DNA from: Loxodes magnus
Lineage: Eukaryota > Ciliophora > Karyorelictea > Loxodida > Loxodidae
DNA: 64,000 nucleotides
Reading direction: 5' to 3'
Assembly: GCA_946699065.1 (NCBI GenBank)
Contig: CAMPDV010000112.1
Coordinates: 496,001-560,000 of the forward strand
Shown here one piece after another: positions 11,998-24,548 of this stretch; the stretch's first letter is position 1; each line of letters opens with the position of its first letter. The notes under the pieces were generated by a model. The model worked only from the letters and a program-made list of their open reading frames with translations. It was not told the DNA's origin and made no database searches. A program made the translations under genes and the position numbers.

Positions 11998-12466
11998 ATG
12001 TTATGCTTAAAAATAATTTTTAAATATCTTATTGTCTATCTTTACTATAATTAAATATGACACTACATAATCAAGCATCTCTAATTTAGCTTAGAATATA
12101 TAACTTCTTTCTATCAGGGTTTAGAGGGGATTACTGCTTTTATGATGCTAAGTTTTATTATTGTACTATAGAAAACAATTAAGCAGAAGAAAGAGTTTCA
12201 GGATCAAATCGTTTTTAAAGAGCATATTGAAAAAGTCTCCTATCTTGATCATTTAAGGGCTGAATGAATGAAGATTATTACAATGAAAGCTATATAATTA
12301 CAATACTCTCTGAAGCGTAAAAGTAAGAACTAGCCATCTTATGGTTATAATAAACTTCTCCATTTATCAATTAGCTTAAGTGGTTAGTTGGAACCTAGGT
12401 GGATTACCTCTGAAGTTAGTACGTAGAATTTAAAATATTGGCGGTCCCTTTAATTCTTATTGAAAA
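11998..12466. other. Intergenic between the 14-3-3 and PIG-X genes
   Basis: AT-rich except for a denser patch at about 12110-12290, where a plus frame reads GDYCFYDAKFYYCTIE, faintly Tudor-like. It is too short and disconnected to call a gene. Confidence 0.4.
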
Positions 12467-13099
12467 ATGAATTTAGCTTATTTATTATTCCTTTTGCTTT
12501 TCCTAGCAACTTCAGATATTATAACAATATAGTATAGCAATGATATCAAAGTCCATCGATAACTGGCCAAGAACGGCTTATAGAGAGATTTGATCACAGT
12601 GATAGAATTTAAGAAATCAATAGAATAGCTAAAAGAGAAGTACACTGATCTGTTTCTATTTCAGAATATGACACATGAATTCTTCATCGATCCAGATGAA
12701 ATAGCACAGAGGAATCTAAATATAAAGTATAATCCTTAAATTAATATAGAAAAGCCTGCTTTTGATAACATATCTTGGTCCATTCTAATTATGCCTATTA
12801 CTCTTACTCAAAACTTTACAATAGAACTTCCAATTCATTTCAGATATAATAGATGCCATTAATCAGGATATAGGACAGTAGAAGTCCCACCTCCTTGGAT
12901 CTAAGCCCAAGAGATAAATAGTTCAAAAGTATATACTTGGTTTCCAATCGAAAAGGTAGAACTTAATGCTTAAATTCCAGTCTGTTAAAGCTAGTATGAA
13001 CTTGCAGTAACTATAGCCACTTTTATAGTTACAAGCATGCTAGCTGCTTATATAATTTATAATGTGATATAGATAACTTGGAAACAGAAGAAGAACTGA
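12467..13099 (+). CDS. PIGX: PIG-X, stabilising subunit of GPI mannosyltransferase I
   Basis: 210 residues, a single exon from ATG 12467 to TGA 13097-13099. An N-terminal signal peptide (MNLAYLLFLLLFLATS) leads into a lumenal domain with the family pattern: NGLQRDLITVIEF, then FFIDPDEI. The hallmark HFRYNRCH motif, VPPPW, and a C-terminal membrane helix at about residues 183-203 (ELAVTIATFIVTSMLAAYII) follow, with a short basic cytosolic tail ending KQKKN. PIG-X (yeast Pbn1) holds the ER mannosyltransferase PIG-M, which adds the first mannose to the GPI anchor. Length and topology match the family (about 220-260). Sequence identity is low in this family, so the call rests on the combined motif order. 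Confidence 0.82.
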
Positions 13100-15091
13100 T
13101 ATGCTTTAAAATTTAAATACTTCCTTCATAAGCAGAATATATAATAGGTTCTTATAAAACGTCTATTTAAAGTTAATTAGCAGTATACATGTTCTGTATC
13201 AGAGCATACAGATCAATATAGTCATTTCTAAATAAGCTGATTTTAGCTTTAAAATAGCTATATCATTATTGATAGAAATAGTCTATTAGAATTTAATTTT
13301 CTTTATTCATATAATGATAGAAAGCTATTTATATAATAGTGCTATAGTAATAAAAATAAGCTAAAGATGGTGGCTTTGGTAGTATGATTAAGTGCTCAAA
13401 AACATTTTTATTTATCAAGGTTGAATAAAAGAATATCAAAGGGAATATGAATTGTATACTCTATATAGGTAAGATAAGTTTTAAATGATTAGAGGATATT
13501 TAAATAATTAGAGCCATATATAGCAAATAGCATTACATAGAAATTACATCTCTTGGTAAAATAAAAAGCTTTATTCTACTTAATTTAAGCACTTAGAATG
13601 TTTTAAGACTTAAATTAGCTATCCATTAAAATAAAGAGAAACGAGCTTCTTTAAAATGTATCAATTTAGGGTCAAAAACATCTAGCAATTAAAACATACA
13701 TTTGTCTTCCTATTTTTAATTTACTTTGCTAAATCTCTTTAAGTAGGATAAAATAAATACTCTAGTCTTACTTATTTCACCTCATTATTATTTAAAAATA
13801 TTTTAGAATGTTTAAAGAACATTTAACTGATTATTTAATACTAAATATATAGAAGTATCCTTCATTAAATAAGTCAATCAAACATTGTAATACAATTACC
13901 TATTAATTTACATATCTAAGCATGTTTTCTGTATTTGATATTATGCTTTTTATTTATTACTATACTTACTTATTTTCACTTTTATGTACCATTTATAGTT
14001 TGAGGTTTCTTTCACAGTTTATTTGTCTTAAACTGATGCCTGATTCTTCGGTATCTTGATATACTCTTATCATCTAAAACTCATCCAAATTTCTAATTAT
14101 CCATCATTAGATATTTCCTTCACATATTATAGTCAATACTTTCTTTATCCTTCTCCAAACAGGTAACAAGAAAAAGAATATCTCTCTTAATCTGAGACAT
14201 CTAGTCACTTAATTTTACCTTCCTAGCAGTCACTTATCTGAATTAATTTCCTCTATGTGATATCAAATTTATTTTACCCAAGTTAACCAAACTAGCTAAG
14301 CTAGATATTCCATCTAGCTTAATTAGTATCAATAAAGTATAAAAATAAATGAATAATAGTATTTATATAAAGAGTCTAATTTTTTAACGGAATTAATATA
14401 GTAAAAATGTATAAATGCTGATCTAACTTAGCGATTTTATCTATGGCTACCTAATGAACTAATACTACCATGTGCTAAATTACTGATTTATGAGTATAGC
14501 ACTAATGCTGACTTACTCTTCAAATATCTATTCAGATAAAGAACTATTTTGCTAATCTAGGGCTTCTATATGAATACTTGAGAAATGCATTTAGATACTT
14601 ATTAGAAGAGTAATGAAGAATAAAGAGTATATAAGTACTAGCCTTCTAAGTACATAGAAACGAGTGATTTCTTTGAGCAGCTCTTCTCTCTAACTTAGAA
14701 CTTAGTACCATGCTAAATTAAGCAGAAAATATATTAATCTTTATGCTTTAGGAAGAGCTTTAAACAGTATATAAATATCATATCTATTTGTAATTATATA
14801 ATGCCTTTTGTATTGAATTAGTCAAGTATTAAGGTCTTAATTCAGGGATAGTTAATGGAGATTAATTTTAGCTAAAATAGTTATAATAAGCTAGTAAATC
14901 TAAGTTCAGTATAAAGCCTCAGTGGATAATAGGACAGGAAGCGTTAAAATAAGTCAGCTTCTTTGACTATTATTCAAGTATTAAAGAGATAGTCCTTGGT
15001 ATTTAAATAGTAAGAGTTGATTTGAGTTAAAAGACTAGTTTTCTAATAAACAGAGTAGTTTAAAATATTTTGTAGTTAATAAATAAAAAGT
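13100..15091. other. 2-kb intergenic region
   Basis: AT-rich, with frequent AGCT-centred words such as AAGCTA, TAGCTT and CTAGCT (for example around 14290-14320). Several TGA-free frames exist but none has conserved motifs. An isolated minus frame near 14030-14200 (begins MSQIKRDILFL) is no longer than chance allows. Confidence 0.5.
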
Positions 15092-15931
15092 ATGTTTTTG
15101 AAGCCTACACCTACATAAGCTATTTTATGAAGTTTAACTGTACCCATTACCTTCTTATTAGGAATCTATGTTTGGAAATTATTCAACCCTAAGTCGTAAG
15201 CTGAAAAACCAGATAACACCTCATAAATTAAAAGGCGCATTTTTTCTTGTTTAGTGACTTCACTTTTGTAACTTTATGTTTTGTGCAAGATGTTTAATGA
15301 CCCAGACACGAAAGGAGCTAGTTGGTATTAATGGTTTGGCTTGCAATTAGAATTTATGACTTATGCAGGCTGCATGTCCGCACTTTCCTTAGCTATGGTA
15401 CTTTTCTTCGGAGCAATATTAGCTTATGGACTTTCAGATGAGCCAATAGATGAAAAAGATGCCTTTGATATGAATTTATGAACTTTTAAAAAAGTATTTT
15501 TAGCTCCTTTACTTGAGGGAATATCGTTTAGAGCCTGTATAATTATTCCTTTATTGGCAGCTAAATTTGACAGCGTTTTTGTAGTACTTTTTGCACCTGT
15601 TTTGTTCGGATTTGCTCACATGGTTCACGCTCTTGAAGGAGGATTCTTACCAGCCTTTTTTTAATTCTCATACACATATCTTTTTGGAGTTTTCGCCTCA
15701 GTAGTGTACATAGTTACAAGCAACTTATTCGCATCTGCAACAGTACACGGGTTTTGCAATTTAATGGGATACCCAGATCTTGGTTTCTTTAGACAGAAGC
15801 ATAGTGGATATAACCTAAGATACGTTATTTTGTTAGGATACATAATAGGTATTGTTGGATTTTACAAGCTTGCTCCTCTAATGCTAGACTCCGAGTTATT
15901 TGAGTCCACTATAGCCAAGCTAAATAAATGA
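15092..15931 (+). CDS. RCE1: CAAX prenyl endopeptidase RCE1
   Basis: 279 residues, no intron, TGA stop at 15929-15931. It is a multi-pass membrane protein of the CPBP/RCE1 family that removes the -AAX tripeptide from prenylated proteins in the ER. The active-site signatures are present: APLLEGISFRAC (the Glu and Arg of the E-x-x-x-R motif, about residues 139-148), FGFAHMVH with the first catalytic His, and VHGFCNLMG with the second His and Asn. Length and hydrophobic segments fit the family. Two in-frame TGAs, at 15128-15130 and 15479-15481 (NLWTFKK, just before the catalytic helix), must be Trp. The start ATG gives a short N-terminus before the first membrane helix. Confidence 0.92.
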
Positions 15932-16386
15932 GATTAACCAACTTTTTTTACTTTAAATTCACCTATCTAAGTCAATTTCATCTTACCCTTCCTTCTGATA
16001 TATCTTAATTATATCTTAGTATATATCTCATTATCCTACCATTTGAAACCTCAATAGTAGAAAAAAAATCCTAGGATAATAAGAGGACTGAAAGAGGGAG
16101 GAACGAACACGATAAAGTAAGATAGAGAGATGAGTAGATTAGAATACCCTTAGTACTTAGAATGCAAGCAATACAACTAGAGAGTATAAATTGCAATAAA
16201 GTGTCTCTAAGAAGATATTTCACCTGATAAAGCAGGTAATCAATTTATTTAGCGTAGCTTAGTAACTACATATCTCATAATGCTTTAAGCAGTGACAAAG
16301 TAATGCTATCTCCTTTAATAAAGTGCTTTTAATATAAAGCCTAAAAATAGGAATAAGGGTAGTAACACTAGACTTTACATAATTTA
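15932..16386. other. Intergenic downstream of RCE1
   Basis: AT-rich spacer. No conserved coding, RNA or repeat feature is seen. Confidence 0.5.
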
Positions 16387-16803
16387 ATGAAAAGTATAGA
16401 ATTTTAGTTTAAATCTAGAAGCAGAAAATAGCCTTAAAGCTTAGTGAAGTTACCTATACTGCCTTTAGAGAAGATAAAGACTTGCATGAAATTTTTCTTC
16501 CCCTCTTAGTAGCGACTGAGAGCCCCTTAATAATTAGTAAAATTTAAGACGAAAACTCTAAATAATTCTTTGGATGTACCACTCTTTAATTTAAAAGCTC
16601 CTGAGTCTAAGTAAATGAAGTTGAAGTATAAAAGGTAGCAAGCATTCCATCATACCAAGTCTTTTAGAATTGAAGAAACTAATTTCAAATCCTTTGTAAA
16701 TCAAAAGAGATGAAAGAAGTTGAAAAGAGATCAAATAGATTCAGATTAGAGGAATGAGGTATTAGAATAGAATAAATTTAGGATTTATAGCCATAGATAA
16801 TGA
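16387..16803 (+). CDS. Candidate small basic protein
   Basis: ATG 16387 to TGA 16801-16803, about 138 codons, with one internal TGA read as Trp. The translation is basic and Ser/Pro/Gln-containing (LDVPLFNLKAPESKQMKLKY, FRIEETNFKSFVNQKR) and the stretch is more GC-rich than its surroundings. A second frame of the same strand is also open here, so the choice of frame is not firm. I do not recognise the product. With only TGA as a stop, an open frame of this length is not by itself evidence of a gene. Confidence 0.3.
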
Positions 16804-17187
16804 TTTAACTCACTAGCTTTATTTTATCTTTCTCTTTAACTAACTTAATCAGTATTAACTTCAAGCTATTTCACTAGCTTTGAGCAAACACGTTTGACTA
16901 TGATATTACACTAGTGTATCACCAGAGACTAACTAGCTCTGCTGTAAAGCAGTAAATCAAACTATATCATACTCCAAGCAAGCATCTAATAATACCTTTC
17001 AGTGAAATCTTAATCAAAGCAACTGTAAACTTAAATTGATATCCCCAATTTTGAAATTACTCAGGCATTAATTTTCTGTAGCTTGATGAATTAGACTTTT
17101 TTCTAATTAATCAAAATAAGTATGAAGAGATAATTTAATTGCACATAAAAGACCTACTTAGATACCACGATAGACAAAAGGAAAGAA
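16804..17187. other. Intergenic
   Basis: AT-rich spacer between two candidate small genes; nothing else is seen. Confidence 0.4.
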
Positions 17188-17640
17188 ATGGACAGTAGTT
17201 TGATTTTATATAATCATAGTCCTAAGACTCTTAAAAGAAGAGTCAAAAAGCTAAACATACAAATTAACCATGATAGCTTAAACTGAAAAACACCTAGTAA
17301 TAAAATATTTCTGGAGAAAATAATAGTAAACTAGCTTAAGGGAAACTAGACTAGTAAAAAGATTAGCTTTAAAGATAAGCTCAAAAAAGGTAATGAAGGT
17401 AATAATGCAAAATTAGACGTTACATGAATGCAAACTCCTAGCCCCTCCAACTAAAAAGTTAAACTACCTCCTATCAAGAACTAAAGTAAATCGAATAATG
17501 CTTCTGTAGTACCAGAAGATGTACATAAAATGAGATAAAAGATGATGTCTAGAGGAGCAAGCAGAGCTGGAAATATAACGACTCACATCGATCCAAATTT
17601 TCTGAATACTATATTCAACATTAAAGGGAATGTATAATGT
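17188..17640 (+). CDS. Candidate protein of unknown function, 3' end unresolved
   Basis: ATG at 17188 opens a frame of about 150 codons with two TGA read as Trp. The second half is clearly more GC-rich than flanking DNA and reads as ordinary protein (PSPSNQKVKLPPIKNQSK, MMSRGASRAGNITTHIDPNF). After NTIFNIKGNV the sequence turns AT-rich and no TGA follows soon, so the real 3' end, or an intron there, could not be placed. The coordinate 17640 marks where coding character fades. No domain is recognised. The lysine-rich, disordered character would suit a cytoskeletal or axonemal protein, but that is a guess. Confidence 0.4.
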
Positions 17641-19008
17641 ATTAATTTACCCTTTATGACTATATATCTCTTGTAATACAAGCCTACCTCTTTTCATATC
17701 CTTACATTATAAGTCTAAAGTTAACTTTAGCTTTTATTCTTATCTATTAACTATGCTTCTAACTTTATAAGCAGGTAGGAAACTAAGGTTTAAATCTAAG
17801 ATCTAAGCATTAATAATCCCTCTTAACAGCCAATTTAACAACTATAAAGGTATTAAATAATTGCTAGAGATGCTTTTTAAGACTTCTCTATTGTTCCTTC
17901 TCATTAGAGTATACCATAAGATAAAAAACACCTACAGATTACATTTTATATATAAGAAGTAGAGTAAAATGCATCTATTTAAAGTTAAGGTTTACTTCTA
18001 CATTTCAGGAAAGGGATACTAGAAGGGATTAAGTAGATATAAAGATATTATCTAGTATGAATGCCTGGAAGGATAGTAAACGTACTTATAAAGTAGCAAT
18101 CTCGTTATCTTTTTAAATTACTTTCCAATGTATAGAAGAAAGATTAGAGATTGGGTATGTATTATGATTAAATGGCTATGAGAAAGAAATTTAAATGCTG
18201 GACTTACGGGAATAAATGATTTAGATAAGCTAAAAGGGTTTAGAGGGTTCATTATCAAATTTAGACGCTATCATTTACACTCACCCATTAAACATAAAAA
18301 AAGGGGAATCAAAAGCACATGAATTAGAATGTATCTAAGAAGCTAATTGACTATTTATATTTACTCAAGAAGAGAGAACTAAAGTAATAAAACTGAAATT
18401 CATAAGTACAGTGTGATTGGAAGATCCAGTAGATAATATATACTATACAAGCTATAAAAATGAAGCTCACTTTATATGTTAAATATCCACTTGATTAAAA
18501 ATGAAAATGCTGCATTATATAATGAAGAATAATAGTCAATTATTAGAAGCATTAAACAAGTAGATTTATAATTACTTCAGAGATTGAATATTAAGTAGCT
18601 ACAAGGGGTGTATTTGTATATAGCTAACTTTATATAGAAGGAAAATAATAGGAAGGAAATTTAAAGATAGCTTGCTATCAGAAAAATTTTGCTCAATTTA
18701 GCTAGAAATTAGCTAGAGGTGATTAAGTTAATATAACTAGCGGCAATAAATTAGGTGAAATATTTTTGAACTGAATGGGAATCTGATAAGTTAAGGGTTA
18801 ATACAAAGTGAGCAAAAGTATGATTTGAACTGTAAATCGATAGTATAACTTGCGTGAAGTTTATGGAGCAGAAATAACGACCAAAGTAGGATAGAAAATA
18901 GAAATTAAGGCTAGTATCTTAAGTTTCGATTTCTTGATGTTTGTGCTAGATATTGCAGTGAGATCGTTATATTTAATATAAATATATTTAACTTAAAGCT
19001 ATTTAAAA
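17641..19008. other. Intergenic upstream of TRAPPC11
   Basis: AT-rich 1.4-kb region. A frame at 17850-18400 stays open if a 19-nt intron (GTTTACTTCTACATTTCAG at 18001) is assumed, but has no recognisable motif. It may be a continuation of the preceding candidate gene or chance. Confidence 0.4.
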
Positions 19009-21714
19009 ATGGAGCAGTGACTAGAACTAAATCCAGTTTGTACTTTGGTAGGCTGTACTTAATATCATAAGCAAATAACAGAAACTCTATGAAAGTAGAA
19101 GTAAAGATTAGAGTTTGTCAGTTCTGACTATAACTATACATTCCCAGCTCTAAAGAAATCAGTTAGAAATCCCTTAGGATTAATTCCAAGAGATTGGCCT
19201 GAAAGAAGGAGAAGAACGATACCAATAGTGATCTTATTAATAGCGGAAACGAATAACGATTTTTAAGGTTTGCTTCAGATTTTAACCAAATTGAAAGACT
19301 ATAATTATGATAAAAATTCCCTTAGAAATCATAAGTGATCTGTATTGTGTCTAACTGAAACATGTCCAGAAGTCATTAAGAAAGATGCGAGACACTTATT
19401 CACATGTAATGGAATCGACTAATTTGTACAAAACTACAATGGAATAGCAAAGAGAGTGGGAAAGTAATTATGGGATTCTGCTTAGGGGTATCTTAAGGAT
19501 GAGATAGAGAGACTTAGAAAGAAAACTAGAAGAGAGGATTTTAAGGAATTAGCGATTAGATATAACGTAAAGATAGGCTTTTTATAAGAGTTTAAAAAGG
19601 AAATGGAAAGTGCTGAAACTAGTTACAAGATTGCCTATCAAGATATCTTGAAAATTATTCAATGCAACTATACACAACCAACCCATGGAGAATTGAGAGC
19701 TGTTGGAGATTTCATAATATAAAGACTATGCTCAATGAGCAAGAACCCCTAATAATTTGTACTTTTTTTCGAGCAACATTTGAATAACTTCAAGTAACAT
19801 CCAGCTTGACTATCTGAGTGCTTCGAGTGAATGGGGTAAATAGTGGAACTTAAGTAACCACTGATTCAGTAAACTAAGACTTAAAACACTCTTTGATGCA
19901 ACTCTTGAACCTTTCCTGGCTTTTTTTATTTAACCGCTGCTTAATACAGAAGCTAGTTACCAAAAACAAGCTAAGAAAAATATGTTTAAAGCAGGTATTT
20001 AGGATAGCCAGCTACAGTTGCCACTCATCCTTTAGAGCAAACAACTATAGAGGAAGAAAAAACGATATTGGAGTAGAGTAAAACGCTTCCACTTTTAAAT
20101 AAAGCATTAAAATGCTATGAAAACTAAGGAATGACACGATCTTTAGTAAGAGTTGCATATTTAATCGCATAGTATTACAATGAATTGGGCGACTAAAGTA
20201 AAGCAGATATATATAGGAAATTAATAGTCGATAAATGCTAAGACGAAAAGTTCTTGATTAGCCTCTATGAGCAAATGAGCTCTAATTAATAGAACCCTTA
20301 ATTAAGAGCACTCTACTGCCTTCACTTATATAGGATTAATAGAAGTTAGTAGTACTTAGTTAATGCTCTGGAAATAGCCAAAGAGAATTAATTTATCTTA
20401 AACTTTTCTGGTATAGTGAAATGCCAAGCTTAGTTTACTCCTTAAGTGATTTTTGCATATGATAGGACCACTCTTAATATAAACCTTGACTTACCAGAAT
20501 GCTTAACAGGTACATGCACACTTATCTTTTCAGACGAATAGTATAACTAGGAAATTAACTTATAACCCTAAACAAGCATAGTTCTATAAGTTAACTAGAA
20601 GTTAGTCCTTAAGGAGGCTAAAATAAAGATACAAAATGGCTAGTGTACCACCTAAATAGAAGATTGCTAGCTAATCGTTCATACTCCACCTCACCGTTTA
20701 TAGTTATCGCTTAAATTCTAACCTCTTGCTTTGTTAGGTGAAATGTTTCCTTTGATTTTGACCCTGGAAGCAGAGTAAGGATACTAACTGACGAATATCA
20801 GTGTTAATTTACCAAGTTAGATATGCTATGATGAGAGAGGAGAGAAATTAGAGACTCTTAAAGTAAATACTTTATCTACTGAGTAGATAAGAGCTACTTT
20901 CAAAGTATTCTTCCAGTTTACCTCGCCTGGTATGCACGCTTACCCAATAGCCATTTCTTATAACTGCCAAAATTTCGGAAAAGAGTACGAAGATTTTGTA
21001 ACTGAAAGGTTTGAAGTTTCGGTAAAAGAACCTTTTAAGTGTGAAATGTTCTATTAATAACCCTTATTGCAAATAAGCCTATAAGCAGAAAGTGACCTTT
21101 AAATCCATTATTTGATCTTTGGATAGCAAACATTTGATCATACTAAGGATTCAATCTTTTTACAGTCCCAAGAAACATACAGCACTTACTTTGTGGAGCC
21201 TTTTAGTGATAACTTATAAGTTCTCTGGAGTAGTAGTTAGATATCTGAACAAAAGTCCGCTTTAGAAGCTACAAATGTATGACAAGTAATGATTCCAGAG
21301 TAGTAAAAGTAATTAGAAAACCTGACATGCCCTGTTTAAGGAGAAGTAGGCTAGCTAATTACTGTTAGATAGACAATTTATAACAACGATGATAGGCCAA
21401 TAAAGGTTTAACAGAACTTGAAGGAAGAAGGTAGAGAAGTGCTAATAAGTGGACCTGACAAAATCTAAGTTTGGGTACCACCAAATTCAAATATCGACAT
21501 ATGTTGGGAAGCGTTACCTATTAAAGCTGGAAGAACTAAGTTACCAGTTGATAACAGCCCATAGATATTTATCTTTCCCAAGTAAATTACTAATTTTTAA
21601 AGTTAAGATATGTAATGCTTTTCGTAACTGAACTGTGTATCTCTATATCTTATAAATTATATAAATAAGCTTAGATTTCTAAATTTCATTTGCTAAACTT
21701 AGAAATTTTGCTGA
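19009..21714 (+). CDS. TRAPPC11: TRAPP complex subunit 11 (TRAPPC11 / foie gras)
   Basis: About 901 residues in a single frame from ATG 19009. The N-terminal foie gras helical-repeat domain aligns in order with the family. The order is RRPLGLIPRDWPERR-like entry, REDFKELAIRYNVKIGFLQE, the 'SYKIAY' helix, LRAVGDFIIQRLC, HPAWLSECFEWMG and PGFFYLTAAQY, then LGDQSKADIYRKLI. The C-terminal half is beta-rich (Gryzun-like; VNLPSQICY, FTSPGMHAYPIAI, VRQTIYNN, VWVPPNSNIDICWEALPIKAG). TRAPPC11 belongs to the TRAPPIII tethering complex in ER-Golgi and autophagic traffic. The protein is shorter than animal versions (about 1,130). Conserved Trp in MEQW, NSW and AWLSECFEW include TGA codons. The last 35 codons are AT-rich, so the true end may involve a missed intron. 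Confidence 0.9.
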
Positions 21715-21766
21715 TGTGAAGTTCCCTCTGCTTGTATATTTAGAGAGTTAATTTTATACTATAAAT

Positions 21767-22947
21767 TCAATTAATCAATTAAGCCATATCAATAAAATTG
21801 TGTTTCTTGTTTTTCTTCTTAGGAATTCTGAGTTGCTCTTCTATTTGTTGCATCTAAAGTCTCTACATTTTCTAAGTGTTCTATAAGTTTTTGATTAAAT
21901 CTATCTCAAGTAGTTCCATTTATAAAAGCTCTTTCTTTCTGTTTTACCTTCATTTATCTATGAGTTCCTTTCTAAAGCTTTGCTCTCTTTAAGCCATATC
22001 CTTTACTCGTTCCATTCTGCTTTATCTCTTTAATCTAGCTTAGATTTCACTAGTCTTAATTCTTCTCACTTATTCATTGTTTAAGACTGCACTTTAGTTA
22101 TGTTCTTATTAAAGGAAGTATAAATTATCATTGTTTTGAGCTTTTACTTAATCAGCTAGATTTTTCTTCCTTTTAAATAAAGCAAGCTTAAGCTATCCTT
22201 TACCTATTCTTCTCTCTTCTCTTAACTATATAATATGGCTTTAGTTTCGTTATAGCTACTGCTTCCTTTAATCTTTCACCAATTATTATTCTTTCTTCCT
22301 TCGTTCAGTATTATTCCGACTCCACTCCACTTACCTCATACTTCTCTTTAACATTCTCACTTCTTTTATTGCTTTATACTCTTTATTCTTAAGCAGGTTA
22401 ATTCTATTAGCCATCATTTAATTATCTATCTCTATCATTTTCCCAACCTTTTTAGCTTCTAGTAAAGAGCTAGCATTAAAAGAGACTTCTTACTACAAAT
22501 CATACGTTAAATCTTTATTTCTTACATCTAGCGTAATGTTCTATAGTGTTTAGTACTCTTCTACCATATCTTCAAGATTATCCTATGACATGTTTCTTTC
22601 TATTTCTATATTATTCCATCTAGTGCTCTATTTATATTATATACCCTTACTATCATAAGCTAGCTCTATTTATTATGCTAAGCTATGCTTGTCAGGAATT
22701 ATTCATCTTTTGGAGATTGACGCTTAGATTTGTTTGCTTTAGCTCCTCTTTTTCTGGTAGATTTTGGTAGAAAGCTTAGGTATTAAAGAATTTGAGGGAG
22801 TATAAGAGAGTTAGATGGAAGTTTGAATATATATAGATTGGCTTTAAGTTAGTGAGGTTGAAGAAATCAGGTAAATGTGGAAATGGCTTATACAAGATAG
22901 ACAAAATGGACCTTACAAGCTTATCTTATTTACTAGAGCAAATTCAT
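21767..22947 (-). CDS. Coiled-coil protein of unknown function
   Basis: About 385 residues with one 23-nt intron (22628-22650), ATG 22947, TGA 21767-21769. The N-terminal 90 residues are low in charge and partly hydrophobic, followed by a basic patch (STRKRGAKANKSKRQSPKDE). From about residue 120 to the end it is an almost continuous Lys/Glu/Gln-rich coiled coil (EIQARLKRQSRMERVKDMAQ), ending in a basic KKKNKKHN tail and a short FIDMAQLIN. Such proteins are common in ciliate basal bodies and axonemes, but nothing here fixes the role. The stop lies 52 bp from the convergent TRAPPC11 stop. The start is the first ATG in the phase dictated by the intron and is less certain than the rest. Confidence 0.72.
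22628..22650 (-). other. 23-nt intron in coiled-coil gene
   Basis: Begins GTAAGGG and ends AAATAG on the minus strand. It joins SQLMI to STRWNNIEIERN and makes total exon length a multiple of three. Confidence 0.65.
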
Positions 22948-24548
22948 CCTAATTTTGTGGAAATGTAGAATCGAAAGCTGATAAGTTATCTAATAGAAGA
23001 GACTTACCTAACTATCAAGAATTATATTAAATATCAAGTACTTTGTAAGGTATTGAATACAGTAATTAGTCTAGTAGTAAATATATAAAGCATCTAATAC
23101 TAGGATTGAATTAATTTATTAATGTGATCAATAATGGAAATAAGATAGCTTTATTTGTCTGAATTTCGTACACTTAAAAAAATATTTGGAAAAGAGGAAA
23201 AACAGATTAAGGTACAATTAGCAAAATTCTTGTTAAGTGTCATAAAAATATATATCTGAATGTACTAATAAAAGGAGTTAAAATAGCTATTTAATTAGGA
23301 AAGTTACTTATTCATAAACCGAGAGATCAAATGATGATTGTTTATGCTTCTTATTTATTAGAGTAGTTACTAGTAACAGAAAATTAAAATAATCCTTATA
23401 TAAAGGTTCTTGAAAGTCATATCTTAGACTGAGATGAGTGAATGGTAAGTTTGAATATCATAACTAGTAACATGGCAAATAAATTCTATAACTAATGTAT
23501 TTATTCTATTTAGAGCACCAAAAAAACTTTATGTTGATTAAATGGGAAGAATTGAAATGAAATGGTAGAGATGGTTGAAAGAAGGTGCAACTGATGAATT
23601 AAAATGAATCTATAACAAAATTGGGGATTAGAGTTGATAGAAATTTGAGATTTAAGATTCAAAAGTTAAGTAAATCAAAGAAACTAAAACGACAAAGCAG
23701 ATTAAAAGTTTTCTAATAGTAGGTGTTTACTAATTTTTAAAGAAAGCAAGATTATAAAAGCACTCTATAAAGAAAATAACGAAATTCCAATAAATAATTG
23801 AGATAAAATGATTTAGAAGGAATATATTTGATTCACTCAAAATATTTCAGACTAGTATAATTGCAAACATAGATTGACTAGTTTAAATAAATTAATCATT
23901 TGACTTACTTAATGATTTAAGATATAAGCAAAAGATTTAAAAAAGCAATTTATTAGTCTCAAGTTATTATGAGAGAGCTTTAATATGAAAATAAGGTAAA
24001 ATACTGCTTGGAAAACTTGTTATCTATAATAAAAAGCATTATACAATAACTTCTTACATACCATAGAAATGCCTTAGTTTTTATAGGAAGTGACAACATT
24101 CTATATATACAAAAATCTATAACCAGAAAGAAATCTGACTATTTCTTTAGCCTTCATAGAGATTATAAAATTATACAATATTTCAGTCTGAGTATAGACA
24201 TCATTTTGAAAGTCAGTCAAATATTGCCTTAAAGCATTCACTTGATTGAGAGAAATAATAATCAAAGAACTATAATTACATACTACATTCCATTGATGAT
24301 ATAATAAGCAGAGCACAATATAAAAGATTCTCTTGACAATAATCTCATCTCAGTTACTCCATAAATGGTAATATTCGCATATCACTATTCTACCAATCTG
24401 TAAAATAATGTAATATCTTCTAGCATAATAAAGACAGTATCAAAAACATGTATTTATTCCTTAGAATAATATTAGTTTTATACATCTATATGTGAAAATA
24501 AAATAAAGCAGATATGCTTTTTTTCAATTAATAAGTCTAATAAATAAA
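22948..24548. other. 1.6-kb intergenic region
   Basis: AT-rich, head-to-head spacer between the coiled-coil gene (-) and the MFS transporter (+). A minus frame at about 24340-23890 has no TGA and reads ALRQYLTDFQNDVYTQTEIL, but no family is recognised. Confidence 0.4.

Noticed and set aside
11995-12240. Continuation of the 14-3-3 frame through TAA after DRKL, or TAA used as its stop
   Set aside because: A 16-nt intron matching the first one in the same gene brings a TGA into frame after three Gln codons, consistent with all other genes.
12110-12300. Possible Tudor-domain gene between the 14-3-3 and PIG-X genes (GDYCFYDAKFYYCTIE)
   Set aside because: Only about 16 residues look domain-like, the flanks are in conflicting frames, and no start or intron links them.
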